Source: Nocardioides stalactiti (GTDB taxonomy: Bacteria > Actinomycetota > Actinomycetes > Propionibacteriales > Nocardioidaceae). From it: 53,759 nt of DNA. The notes below the pieces were generated by a model that made no database searches, was not told the origin of the DNA, and saw only the letters and a list, made by a program, of their open reading frames with translations. The stretch lies in assembly GCF_014180715.1 (NCBI RefSeq), contig NZ_JACEFC010000015.1, positions 1 to 53,759 of the forward strand, written 5' to 3'. Within the stretch, counting starts at the first letter, position 1. Every line of letters starts with the position of its first letter. A program made the position numbers and the translations under genes. Shown in pieces: positions 24,891 through 34,600 of the stretch.

Positions 24891-25580
24891 GTGATTCGCT
24901 TCGAAAAGGTCACCAAGAACTACCCGGGGCCGGGCACGCCTGCCCTCGACCACGTGACGGTCGACATCGACAAGGGAGAGTTCGTCTACCTCGTCGGCCA
25001 GTCCGGGTCGGGCAAGTCGACCGCGCTGCGCCTGATGCTCCGCGAGCTGCGGCCCACGAGCGGCCGCATCTACGTCGCCGGCAAGGAGATCAACCGGATG
25101 GCCGGCTGGAAGGTGCCCCGGCTGCGCCGTCAGGTCGGCACCGTCTTCCAGGACTTCCGCCTGCTCCCCAACAAGACGGTCACCGAGAACGTCGCCTTCG
25201 CGCTCCAGGTCATCGGCAAGTCCCGGCGTGAGATCAACCGGGTCGTCCCCGAGACCCTCGAGGTCGTCGGCCTCAAGGACAAGGGGGGCCGGATGCCCGA
25301 CGAGCTGTCCGGCGGTGAGCAGCAGCGGGTCGCGATCGCCCGGGCGTTCGTCAACCGGCCGATGATCATCATCGCCGACGAGCCGACCGGCAACCTCGAC
25401 CCGCAGACCTCGGTCGGGATCATGAACCTCCTCGAGGACATCAACAAGCGCGGCACGACCGTCGTCATGGCCACCCACGACCACGGCCTCGTCGACCAGT
25501 TCCGCAAGCGCGTGGTCGAGCTCGAGCACGGCAAGGTCGTGCGCGACGAGGCAGCCGGCAGCTACGGCTTCCAGCACTAG
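24891..25580 (+). CDS. ftsE: Cell division ATP-binding protein FtsE
   Basis: The protein has 229 residues from the GTG at 24891 (an in-frame ATG at 24864 gives a tail foreign to the family). Walker A is G-Q-S-G-S-G-K-S-T near residue 40, the signature L-S-G-G-E-Q-Q-R near 142 and Walker [10 protein letters not shown] near 163. FtsE is the cytoplasmic ATPase that, with FtsX, drives activation of wall hydrolases at the septum. ftsX and an M23 hydrolase follow directly, making a complete signalling unit. Confidence 0.96.
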   Translation: MIRFEKVTKNYPGPGTPALDHVTVDIDKGEFVYLVGQSGSGKSTALRLMLRELRPTSGRIYVAGKEINRMAGWKVPRLRRQVGTVFQDFRLLPNKTVTENVAFALQVIGKSRREINRVVPETLEVVGLKDKGGRMPDELSGGEQQRVAIARAFVNRPMIIIADEPTGNLDPQTSVGIMNLLEDINKRGTTVVMATHDHGLVDQFRKRVVELEHGKVVRDEAAGSYGFQH

Positions 25581-25631
25581 CCCGTCCGGCGCCGACCACT
25601 CTTTCTCGCACCACCAGGAGAGCCCACCCTC

Positions 25632-26570
25632 ATGCAGTTGCGCTACGTCTTCACCGAGCTCCGTTCCGGCCTGCGCCGCAACGCCTCGATGCACGTCGCC
25701 GTCGTCCTGACCCTCTTCGTCTCGCTCACTCTCGCCGGCTGCGGCATGCTGCTGCAGCGCCAGGCGGACAAGACCGCCGAGGCGTTGGGCAACGAGCTCC
25801 AGATCCTCGTCAACCTGTGTGTGGTGGACGACCCCTCCAAGAAGCCCAACTGCGGCGGCGGTGCCGTGACCGGGCCGCAGAAGCGTGAGGTCGAGCGGGC
25901 GCTCAAGGCGAGCGACGAGGTCGAGGCCTTCGAGTTCCAGTCGCAGGCCGAGGGCTACGCGGAGGCTCAGGAGATCCCGCAGTACGAGCCGTACTTCGAC
26001 GGACCGGACCCGATCATCACCCAGGAGGACTGGCCGGCGCAGTACTGGGTGACCCTGGAGGACCCGAAGGAGGCCGAGGGCGTCATCAGTGCCGTCGAGG
26101 GCCTCGACGGGGTCGCCGGGATCAAGGACCAGCGCGACGACCTGGAACCGGTCTTCGGCATCATCGACGCGCTCAAGTACGGGTCGTGGATCGGCTCCGG
26201 CCTGCTCCTGCTGGCCTCGCTGTTGCTCGTCGCCAACACGATCCGGCTCGCCGCGATGGCACGCCGTCGCGAGATCGGCATCATGCGACTGGTCGGGGCG
26301 TCGACGCTCTACATCGCGCTGCCGTTCCTCCTGGAGTCGCTGGTGGCGGCCGCGATCGGCGTGGGTCTCGCGGCCGGTGCGCTCGCCGCGTTCGTGAAGT
26401 TCGCGATCCTCGACGGGCTCGAGGGGGCGATCGAGTTCGTGCCGTGGATCGGTTGGGACGACTACGTCGAGGCGCTGATCGGGACGGTGCCGCCCGGGGT
26501 CGTCATCCTCGGCCCTGCGCTGACGCTGATCCCGACACTCCTGCTGACCCGCAAATACATCAAAGTCTGA
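25632..26570 (+). CDS. ftsX: Cell division permease-like protein FtsX
   Basis: The protein has 312 residues; AGGAGAG lies 11-17 bases upstream of the ATG. The order is a short cytoplasmic N-terminus (M-Q-L-R-Y-V-F-T-E-L), one membrane segment (about 23-43), an extracellular loop of roughly 130 residues with a Cys pair (N-L-C-V-V and P-N-C-G-G), then three membrane segments (about 180-205, 230-255, 285-305). The motif R-R-R-E-I-G-I-M-R-L-V-G-A-S is typical of FtsX. It transmits FtsE ATP hydrolysis to a periplasmic hydrolase partner, most likely the next gene. Confidence 0.96.
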   Translation: MQLRYVFTELRSGLRRNASMHVAVVLTLFVSLTLAGCGMLLQRQADKTAEALGNELQILVNLCVVDDPSKKPNCGGGAVTGPQKREVERALKASDEVEAFEFQSQAEGYAEAQEIPQYEPYFDGPDPIITQEDWPAQYWVTLEDPKEAEGVISAVEGLDGVAGIKDQRDDLEPVFGIIDALKYGSWIGSGLLLLASLLLVANTIRLAAMARRREIGIMRLVGASTLYIALPFLLESLVAAAIGVGLAAGALAAFVKFAILDGLEGAIEFVPWIGWDDYVEALIGTVPPGVVILGPALTLIPTLLLTRKYIKV

Positions 26571-26625
26571 TCGGCGGAGGTTACCGTCGAGGCGATCACT
26601 TCCCCGATCAAGATTGGCTGTACCT

Positions 26626-27936
26626 GTGCGCTCCTTCCCCAGCGCTCCCTACCTCGACGACCCGTCCACCCCCGCCGCGAACGATGTCCGACCGTCGCGC
26701 GGGCGTCGACTGTCCGCGCTCCTGGTGGGGACGGTCGCTGCGGTGGCCATCGCCGCTCCCGTCGCCAACGCTGACGACGAGGACGACCTCAAGAACGAGC
26801 AGAACCAGGTCGAGAACCAGATCGACCAGGCCCACGACGACCTCCACGAGTCGAGCAAGCGGGTCGCCCGCATCGTGCACCGGCTCGAGAGCGCCGTTGA
26901 CCGGCTGGGGAGCGCCCGCGAGCGCCTGCAGACCGTGCGCCGCGACCTGTGGGACGCCCGCGAGGAGCGAGCGCGCCTCGCCCGGGCGCTGGTCCGTGCG
27001 GAGGACCGCTTCGAGCGGGTCTCGGCCTCGCTGCGTGCGGCGCGCGCCGAGGTCGCCGCGCAGCGTGAGCTGGTCCGCAACACCGTGCTCGGGTTCGAGA
27101 CCCGCGCCAACACCGACCTGGCGGTCCTCGACGCCGTGACGTCGTCCGGCTCGATCCAGGAGCTGCTCGTCGCCCAGACCGCCGGCGTGATGATCCTCGG
27201 CCGTGAGGACCAGGCGCTCGCCGACTACGAGACGGCCGAGGCCGCGCTCGCGGAGTGGAAGGACGAGGTCCGCCAGGCCCGCGACGAGGTCGCGCGCCAG
27301 AAGGACGAGGCCCGGCGCAACCTGGAGCGGATCCGTGGGCTCTTCGAGAGCGCGCGGACGACCCGGGTCGAGATCGCCTCGCTCGTCGAGGAGTCGCGCT
27401 CCGCCCGGCAGGCGGCGGTCCGCGCCCGGCAGGCGGACCGGGCGGCGCTCGAGCGTCTGAAGAAGCGCGAGGAGCGCATCAAGGCCGAGATCCTCGCCCT
27501 CGCCCAGCAGGACGACGGGCCGTCGTACTCCGGTGACACCGACGGCCTCCTCCAGGCGCCCGTCGACGGTCCGGTCACCTCCCCGTTCGGCTACCGCGAG
27601 CACCCGATCTACGGCTACTGGGGCCTGCACGACGGCACCGACTTCGGCGCCGGCTGCGGCTCGGCGCTCTGGGCGGGGGAGTCCGGCACGGTGATCAACA
27701 CCTACTACGACGAGGTCTACGGCAACCGTCTCTACCTCTCCGTGGGCTCGGTCAACGGCGCCAACCTCACCCTCGTCTACAACCACCTCTCCAGCTATGA
27801 GGTCTCCGAGGGCGCCCGCGTCGGCCGTGGCGACGTCGTCGGGTACGTCGGCTCGACCGGCTGGTCCACCGGCTGCCACCTGCACTTCACGGTGCTGCGC
27901 AACGGCGAGCCCGTCGACCCGATGAACTACCTCTGA
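26626..27936 (+). CDS. Coiled-coil M23 murein endopeptidase, likely FtsEX partner
   Basis: The protein has 436 residues from GTG at 26626. A membrane or signal segment at about 28-45 is followed by a long heptad-rich coiled coil (about 48-150 and 200-290) and a C-terminal M23 domain. The zinc and catalytic motifs are complete: H-D-G-T-D, Y-N-H-L and G-C-H-L-H-F. This layout matches EnvC of Escherichia coli, whose coiled coil docks on FtsX, and the mycobacterial FtsEX partner RipC has an equivalent role. Unlike EnvC, whose M23 domain is degenerate, this one should cut peptidoglycan. It lies 55 bases after ftsX and before smpB. Confidence 0.92.
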   Translation: MRSFPSAPYLDDPSTPAANDVRPSRGRRLSALLVGTVAAVAIAAPVANADDEDDLKNEQNQVENQIDQAHDDLHESSKRVARIVHRLESAVDRLGSARERLQTVRRDLWDAREERARLARALVRAEDRFERVSASLRAARAEVAAQRELVRNTVLGFETRANTDLAVLDAVTSSGSIQELLVAQTAGVMILGREDQALADYETAEAALAEWKDEVRQARDEVARQKDEARRNLERIRGLFESARTTRVEIASLVEESRSARQAAVRARQADRAALERLKKREERIKAEILALAQQDDGPSYSGDTDGLLQAPVDGPVTSPFGYREHPIYGYWGLHDGTDFGAGCGSALWAGESGTVINTYYDEVYGNRLYLSVGSVNGANLTLVYNHLSSYEVSEGARVGRGDVVGYVGSTGWSTGCHLHFTVLRNGEPVDPMNYL

Positions 27937-27989
27937 CCCTGCCGGTGGCCCTGCGTTAACTCGTTGACCCCGCCTGGGAGAATGGTCGG

Positions 27990-28496
27990 ATGGCCAAGCA
28001 GGGGAAGGGCGCGCCGAAGGACACGAGCGAGCCGCGCAAGCTCGTCGCGTCCAACAAGAAGGCGCGCCACGACTACCACATCGACTCGACCTTCGAGGCC
28101 GGCCTGGTCCTCCAGGGCACCGAGGTGAAGTCGCTGCGGATGGGGCGCGCCACGCTGGTCGACGGGTTCGTCGACATCGACAACGGTGAGGCCTGGCTGC
28201 ACGGAGTCAACATCCCCCAGTACGCCCAGGGCACCTGGACCAACCACGCCGCGACCCGCAAGCGCAAGCTCCTCCTGCACAAGGCCGAGATCGAGAAGAT
28301 CGAGCGCAAGGTCAGCGAGAAGGGCCACACCGTCATCCCGCTGGCCCTCTACTTCGTGAAGGGCCGGGCGAAGGTCGAGATCGGCGTCGCCAAGGGCAAG
28401 AAGTCGTGGGACAAGCGCCAGTCGATCGCCGAGCGGGACTGGGACCGCGAGAAGCAGCAGGAGCTCGGGCGCCGGCTCAAGGGCCGGACCGACTGA
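27990..28496 (+). CDS. smpB: SsrA-binding protein SmpB
   Basis: The protein has 168 residues. Family motifs are Y-x-I-x-x-x-(F/Y)[15 protein letters not shown] near residue 30, the R-K-R-K-L-L-L-H segment near 90 and the basic tail K-K-S-W-D-K-R-Q. SmpB carries alanyl-tmRNA into stalled ribosomes for trans-translation. The N-terminal 25 residues form a Lys-rich extension common in actinobacteria. Its partner ssrA is also in the window, but 9 kb away instead of directly downstream. Confidence 0.97.
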   Translation: MAKQGKGAPKDTSEPRKLVASNKKARHDYHIDSTFEAGLVLQGTEVKSLRMGRATLVDGFVDIDNGEAWLHGVNIPQYAQGTWTNHAATRKRKLLLHKAEIEKIERKVSEKGHTVIPLALYFVKGRAKVEIGVAKGKKSWDKRQSIAERDWDREKQQELGRRLKGRTD

Positions 28497-28610
28497 GGGA
28501 CCTCTTCTCCCATTCGACGTACACGGGGTCGTCCGCGCTGGCAGAGTCCGTCTCGCTGATCAATTTCCGCGTCGGTCCGGGGCGCTGCGGTCGACGTGCG
28601 GAGCATGGGG

Positions 28611-31600
28611 ATGCAACGACGTGCGGTGAGGAGTGCCACGGCGCTCGCGGTTGCCCTCCTGCTGGCGTCGCCGGCCTGGACCGGGGCCCGCGCTGAACCG
28701 CCGCCGATCGGCTCGGCCTGCACGATCACCGGCACCAGCGCGGCCAACACGCTGACCGGAACGGCGGAGACCGACGTGATCTGCGGCCTCGGCGGCAACG
28801 ACACGATCAACGGGCTCGGCGGTGACGACCTGATCGTCGGAGGACCGGGCAGCGACACCGTCGACGGCGGCGACGGCGCCGACCGGATCCAGGGCGGCGA
28901 CGGGGACGACCTCCTGTCCGGCGGGACCGGCTTCGACGAGATCGCTGGGCAGTCCGGGGCCGACACCGTCGACGGCCAGGGCGGCAACGACCGCGTGGTC
29001 GGTGGCGTCGGCAACGACGTGGTCCGGGGCGGCGACGGCAACGACCTGATGTTCGGCGAGGGCGGGGACGACGACCTCGACGGCGGCGCCAACAGCGACA
29101 AGATGTATGGCGACGACGGCAACGACGACCTGGTCGGCGGGACCGGGATCGACACGCTCAACGACCGCGACGGCTCGCCGTTCGTCGACCACCTCACCTG
29201 CGGTGAGGGCACCGGCGAGCTCGCCTACATCGACGTCTACGACACCGCGGAGCCGGACTGCGAGCGGATCCGGGTCCTCGACCGCGAGCCGCCGGTCGCC
29301 GTCGACGACACCAGGACGGTCTTCGAGGACTCCGTGGCCAGCACGGTGACCGTGACCGCCAACGACACCGACGTCGACGGAGGCGCCATCGGCGTCGCTT
29401 CGGTGACCCAGCCTGACAACGGCACCGTCGTGAAGCGGGCCCGGTCGGTGACGTACCGCCCCGACGCGAACTACTGCAACAGCGCCGTCGGCGACCCGAA
29501 GGACGTGTTCACCTACACCCTCGCGCCCGGGGGGAGCGCCGCGACCGTGACCGTGACGGTGCGGTGCGTCGACGACCCGCCGGTCGCGGTCGACGACGCG
29601 GCCACGGTCGCCGAGGACGCCAACGCGACCACGATCGCCGTCCGCACCAACGACACCGACATCGACGCCGGCCCCAAGACCGTCGCCTCCGTGACCCAGC
29701 CCGCTGACGGCACGGTCGCGATCACGTCGGGCGGCACGGGGGTGACCTACAAGCCGGACGCGAACTACTGCAACGGCGGCTCGCCGACCGACGACTTCAC
29801 CTACACGCTGGCGCCGGGCGGGGACATCGGGACGGTGGAGGTCACGGTGACCTGCGCCGACGACGCACCGGTCGCCGTGGACGACATCGCGACCGTCGCC
29901 GAGGACGCCAACGCGACGACGGTCGACGTGCTCGCCAACGACACCGACGACGACAGCTCGCCCGAGACGATCGACGCCGTCACCCAGCCCGACCACGGGA
30001 CCGTCGCGATCACCAACGCCGGTGCCGACCTGACCTATGAGCCGGACGCCGACTACTGCAACGGCGGCTCACCGACCGACGACTTCACCTACACCCTGGC
30101 GCCGGGCGGGGACACCGCGACCGTGGAGGTCACGGTGACCTGCGTCGACGACGCGCCGGTGGCGGTCGACGACGTGGTGACGGTCCTGGAGGACGCCGAC
30201 GCGACGACGCTCGCCGTCCTCTCCAACGACACCGATGCCGACGACGACCCGTTCGGGATCGACGCGGTCACGCAGCCCGACAACGGCACCGTGGTGCTCG
30301 CGAACGACGGGGAGGACCTGACCTACGAGCCGGACGGGGACTACTGCAACGACCCGCCGGGGACCGTGAAGGACACCTTCACCTACACGATGAGCCCGGG
30401 CGGCGACACCGCCACGGTGAGCGTCACGGTGACCTGCGTCAACGACGCCCCGACGATCACCGGCATCGAGGGCACCGCTCTGGCCTACACCGAGAACGGC
30501 CCGGCGACGGTCGTCACGGGCGACGCGGTCGTGAACGACGGCGACTCGTCGAACTTCAACGAGGGGACGCTGACGGTCGACATCATCGCGGGAGGGACGG
30601 CCAGCGAGAAGCTGGAGATCCGCAACCAGGGCACGGGCGCGGGTCAGATCGGTGTCTCGGTGGCGGACGTCACCTTCGGTGGGACGACCATCGGCAGCTT
30701 CGTCGGCGGGGACGGCACGACTCCGCTCGTGGTCGAGCTGAACGCGAACGCCACACCGGCGGCGGTGCAGGCCTTGGTCCGCAACGTCACCTACCGCGAC
30801 ACCTCCGACACCCCGGCCGCCAACCGAACGGTGCGCTTCGTGCTGACCGACGGCGACGGCGGGACCAGTGCCGCGGCCAGCCGTGGTGTCCTCATCGCGT
30901 CGGTCAACGACGCCCCGGTGCTGTCGGCCATCGAGGGCGCAGCGGTCGGCTACACCGAGCAGGACCCCGCGACGATCGTCACGACAGCGACGACCGTGAC
31001 GGATGTCGACTCCACGAACTTCGACTCCGGCGTGCTGACGGTGGACCTGCCCGTCGGCAACCAGGCCGACGACCGGCTGGACGTCCGCAACCAGGGCACC
31101 GGCTCCGGGCAGATCGGGGTGTCCGGATCGACCGTCTCCTTCCAGGGCACGGCCATCGGTACGGTCACCGGCGGCATCGGGACGCAGCCGCTGGTGGTCC
31201 TCCTCAACGCGAGCGCGACGCCGGCCGCGGTCCAGGCGCTCGTCCGCAACGTCACCTTCCGCAGCCTGAGCGACGCCCCGACGGCCTCGAAGACGGTCCG
31301 GTTCGTGCTCACCGACGGCGACGGCGGCACCAGCGCCCCGGCGACGCGCGGCATCTCCTCGAACCCGATCAACGACCCGCCCGCGATCGACGGGATCGAG
31401 GGCAGCGTCCTCGCCTACGCCGAGAACGCCCCCGCGACGGTGATCACGGCGACCGGCATCGTCACCGACCCCGACTCGGTCGACTTCAACGAGGGATCGC
31501 TGACCATCGATCTCTCCGCGGGTGGGCAGGCCGACGACCTGCTGGAGATCCGCAACCAGGGGAGCGGTGCGGGGCAGATCAGCTTGCTCGGCCCCAACGT

Positions 31601-34600
31601 GAGGTACGAGGTCACGACGATCGGGTCCTTCGCCGGCGGCAGCGGGTCTACGCCGCTGGTGATCACCCTGAACGCCAATGCCAACGCGACCAAGGTCCAG
31701 GCCCTGGTGCGCAACATCACCTTCCGCAACACCGGCGAGGACCCGGGGACGTCGCGGACGGCCCGGTTCGTGCTGACTGACGGCGACGGCGGCACCAGTA
31801 CCGCCGCCACCCGGGCGATCGCCTCGGCGCCCGCCAACGACGCCCCGGTGATCGGCTCGGTCGAGGGCGGCTCCCTCGGCTACGCCGAGAACGCCGGCGC
31901 GGTCCTCCTCACGGCCGCGGGCACGATCTCCGACCCCGACTCGACCAACTTCGAGACCGGCACGCTGACGGTGGACCTCTCCGCGGGCGGGCAGGCCGAG
32001 GACCGGCTCGAGATCCGCAACGAGGGCACCGGCACCGGCCAGATCTCCGTGTCGGGCAACAGCGTGGTCTCCGGCGGCACCGTGACGTTCGGCAGCTTCA
32101 CCGGCGGCACCGGCACGACGCCCCTGGTGATCACTCTCAACAGCTTCGCGACCCCGGCGCGGACCCAGGCGCTGCTGCGCAACCTGACCTACCGCAACGT
32201 CTCCGACAACCCGAGCACCGCCAACCGCACGGTCCGGTTCGTGCTCACCGACGGTGACGGCGGCACCAGCACCGCCGTGAGCCGCACCGTCACCGTCACC
32301 GCCAGCAACGACGCCCCGGTCCTCGCTGCCATCGAGGGCGCCAACCTGGCCTACACGGAGAACGACGCGGCAACACCGATCACCGCGACCACGACGGTCG
32401 CCGACGTCGACTCGACGAACTTCCAGAGCGGCACGCTGTCGATCAACTTCACGACGGGCGGCCCCTCCGAGGACCGGCTCGACGTCCGCAACCAGGGCAC
32501 CGCCGCTGGTCAGATCGGCGTCTCCGGGTCGAACGTCACCTTCGGCGGCACGACGATCGGGACCTACCCCGGGGGCACCAGCGGGTCCGGCCCCCTGGTG
32601 GTCACGCTCAACGCGAGCGCCACCCCGGCCGCGACCCAGGCGCTCGTCCGCAACATCACCTACCGCAACGCGTCCGACACCCCGGTCACCACCACCAGGG
32701 TCGTGCAGATGGTCCTGACCGACGGGGACGGCGGCACCAGCGCCCCGGTGACCCGCAGCATCGCGATCACCGCCACCAACGACGCCCCGGTCATCGCCGA
32801 CCCGCAGGCGCCGACGACGTACACCGAGCAGAACGGCACGGCGGCGCTCGTGTCGCCCGGCTTCGTCGTGAGCGACGTCGACAACAGCCAGGTGGCGTCG
32901 ACGACGGTCACCATCACCAGCCCCCTGCCCGGCGACACCTTGACGTTCACGAACCAGAACGGCATCACCGGGAGCTTCGCGTCAGGCGTGCTGACCCTGA
33001 CCGGGACCTCTGCGTCGGTCAACTACGTGAACGCGCTGCGCACGGTCGGGTTCCGCAACACCACCAGCGACACCCCGGGCACCAGCCGATCCTTCGTCAT
33101 CCAGTCCAGCGACGGCAGCGCCGCGTCCAACTCGATCACCCGGACGATCACCGTCTCGCCGGTCAACGACGTGCCGGTGGTGGCCCTCGACGCGAGCACC
33201 ACGCTCGGCTTCACCGAGGGCAACGCGGGCTACGTCAACCTGACCGGTGCCAACGCGACCGTGACCGACGTGGACAACACGACGCTGGCGTCGCTGAAGG
33301 TGACGATCTCGGCGGGCTTCGACGCCTCCTTCGACCTGCTCCGCCTGGACCCGGCGATCGCCGGCTTCACGAGCACCTACACCGGAGGGGTGCTCACCCT
33401 GGCCAAGGCCGGCGGGACCGTCGCGGAGTACCAGACCGCACTGCGCAACGTGCAGTTCCGCAACACCGACGACGACCCGGACAACCGCAACGACGGCACC
33501 GCCAACGCCGCGGACGCCAACCGGACGCTCTCCGCGGTCGTCAACGACGGCGCCGGCGACAGCGTGGCCCGCACGCGGTCGGCCACCATCACGCCGGTCA
33601 ACGACGCCCCGGGTGTGCCGTCGACCAAGCCGACCGTGGCGGGTGTCCGCAACACCACCCTGGTCTCGGGCGTCGCCGCCACCGGCCCGCACTCGGTGCG
33701 CACCATCAACATGGTCAGCAACGCCGTCGACCCGGACGGCCTGGAGAGCGCGATCACCGTCGTACCGGTGAGCAACGCGGCGACCAGCCAGAGCGGGCGG
33801 ATCACGCTCACCGGCGCGGGCACGGTCCGCTACGAACCGCCGGCGAGCGGCACGCTGGCCAGCGACACCTACAACTACCTGCTGACCGACGGCACCACCC
33901 AGTCGGCCGCGACCCTGTTCACCGTCAACTTCTCCGGCGCCGTCTGGTACGTCGCCGACGGCGCGACCGGGACGATGGACGGCACCGCGGCCCGGCCGTT
34001 CGACACCATCGCAGCGGCGCTGGCCCTGCCCGGCTCCCAGACGGTCCACGTGACCCGGGGGAGCGGCGACGGCACCCTCAGCGGCGCGGTGGTTCTCGGC
34101 ACCGGCGACAAGCTGATCGGCGGCCGGCTCGCGCTCACCAACACCGAGGTCGGATCGAGCACCGCCGAGACGCTGTTGGCCGCCGGCACCGCCCCGCTCC
34201 TCACCGCCCCCAGCGGCGTCGACGTCGTCACGCTGGCCAGCACCACCAACGTCGGGGGTGTCGACATCGACGCCGTCGGCGCCGCCAACGCGGTCTCCGG
34301 GACCAGCACCCCGTCGGTGACGCTGCGCTCGTTGACCGTCATCGACGGCGCCACGGCGTCGACGCAGCCGAGCGTCGAGCTGGCGGGGACGGGCAACGGC
34401 CTCACCTTCGGGTCAGCGGTGACGCTCAACGGCAACCAGGCCGGTGCCCTCACCGTGGCCAACGCCGTGCTCTCCGGCACCGTCGCGTCCGTGGCGGTGT
34501 CGGGCAGCAGCAACAGCCCCGCCGTGAGCCTGACCAGCACCACAGGCTCCCTGACCTTCACCGACCTGGACGCGCAGACCACCAACCACTCGGCGGTCCT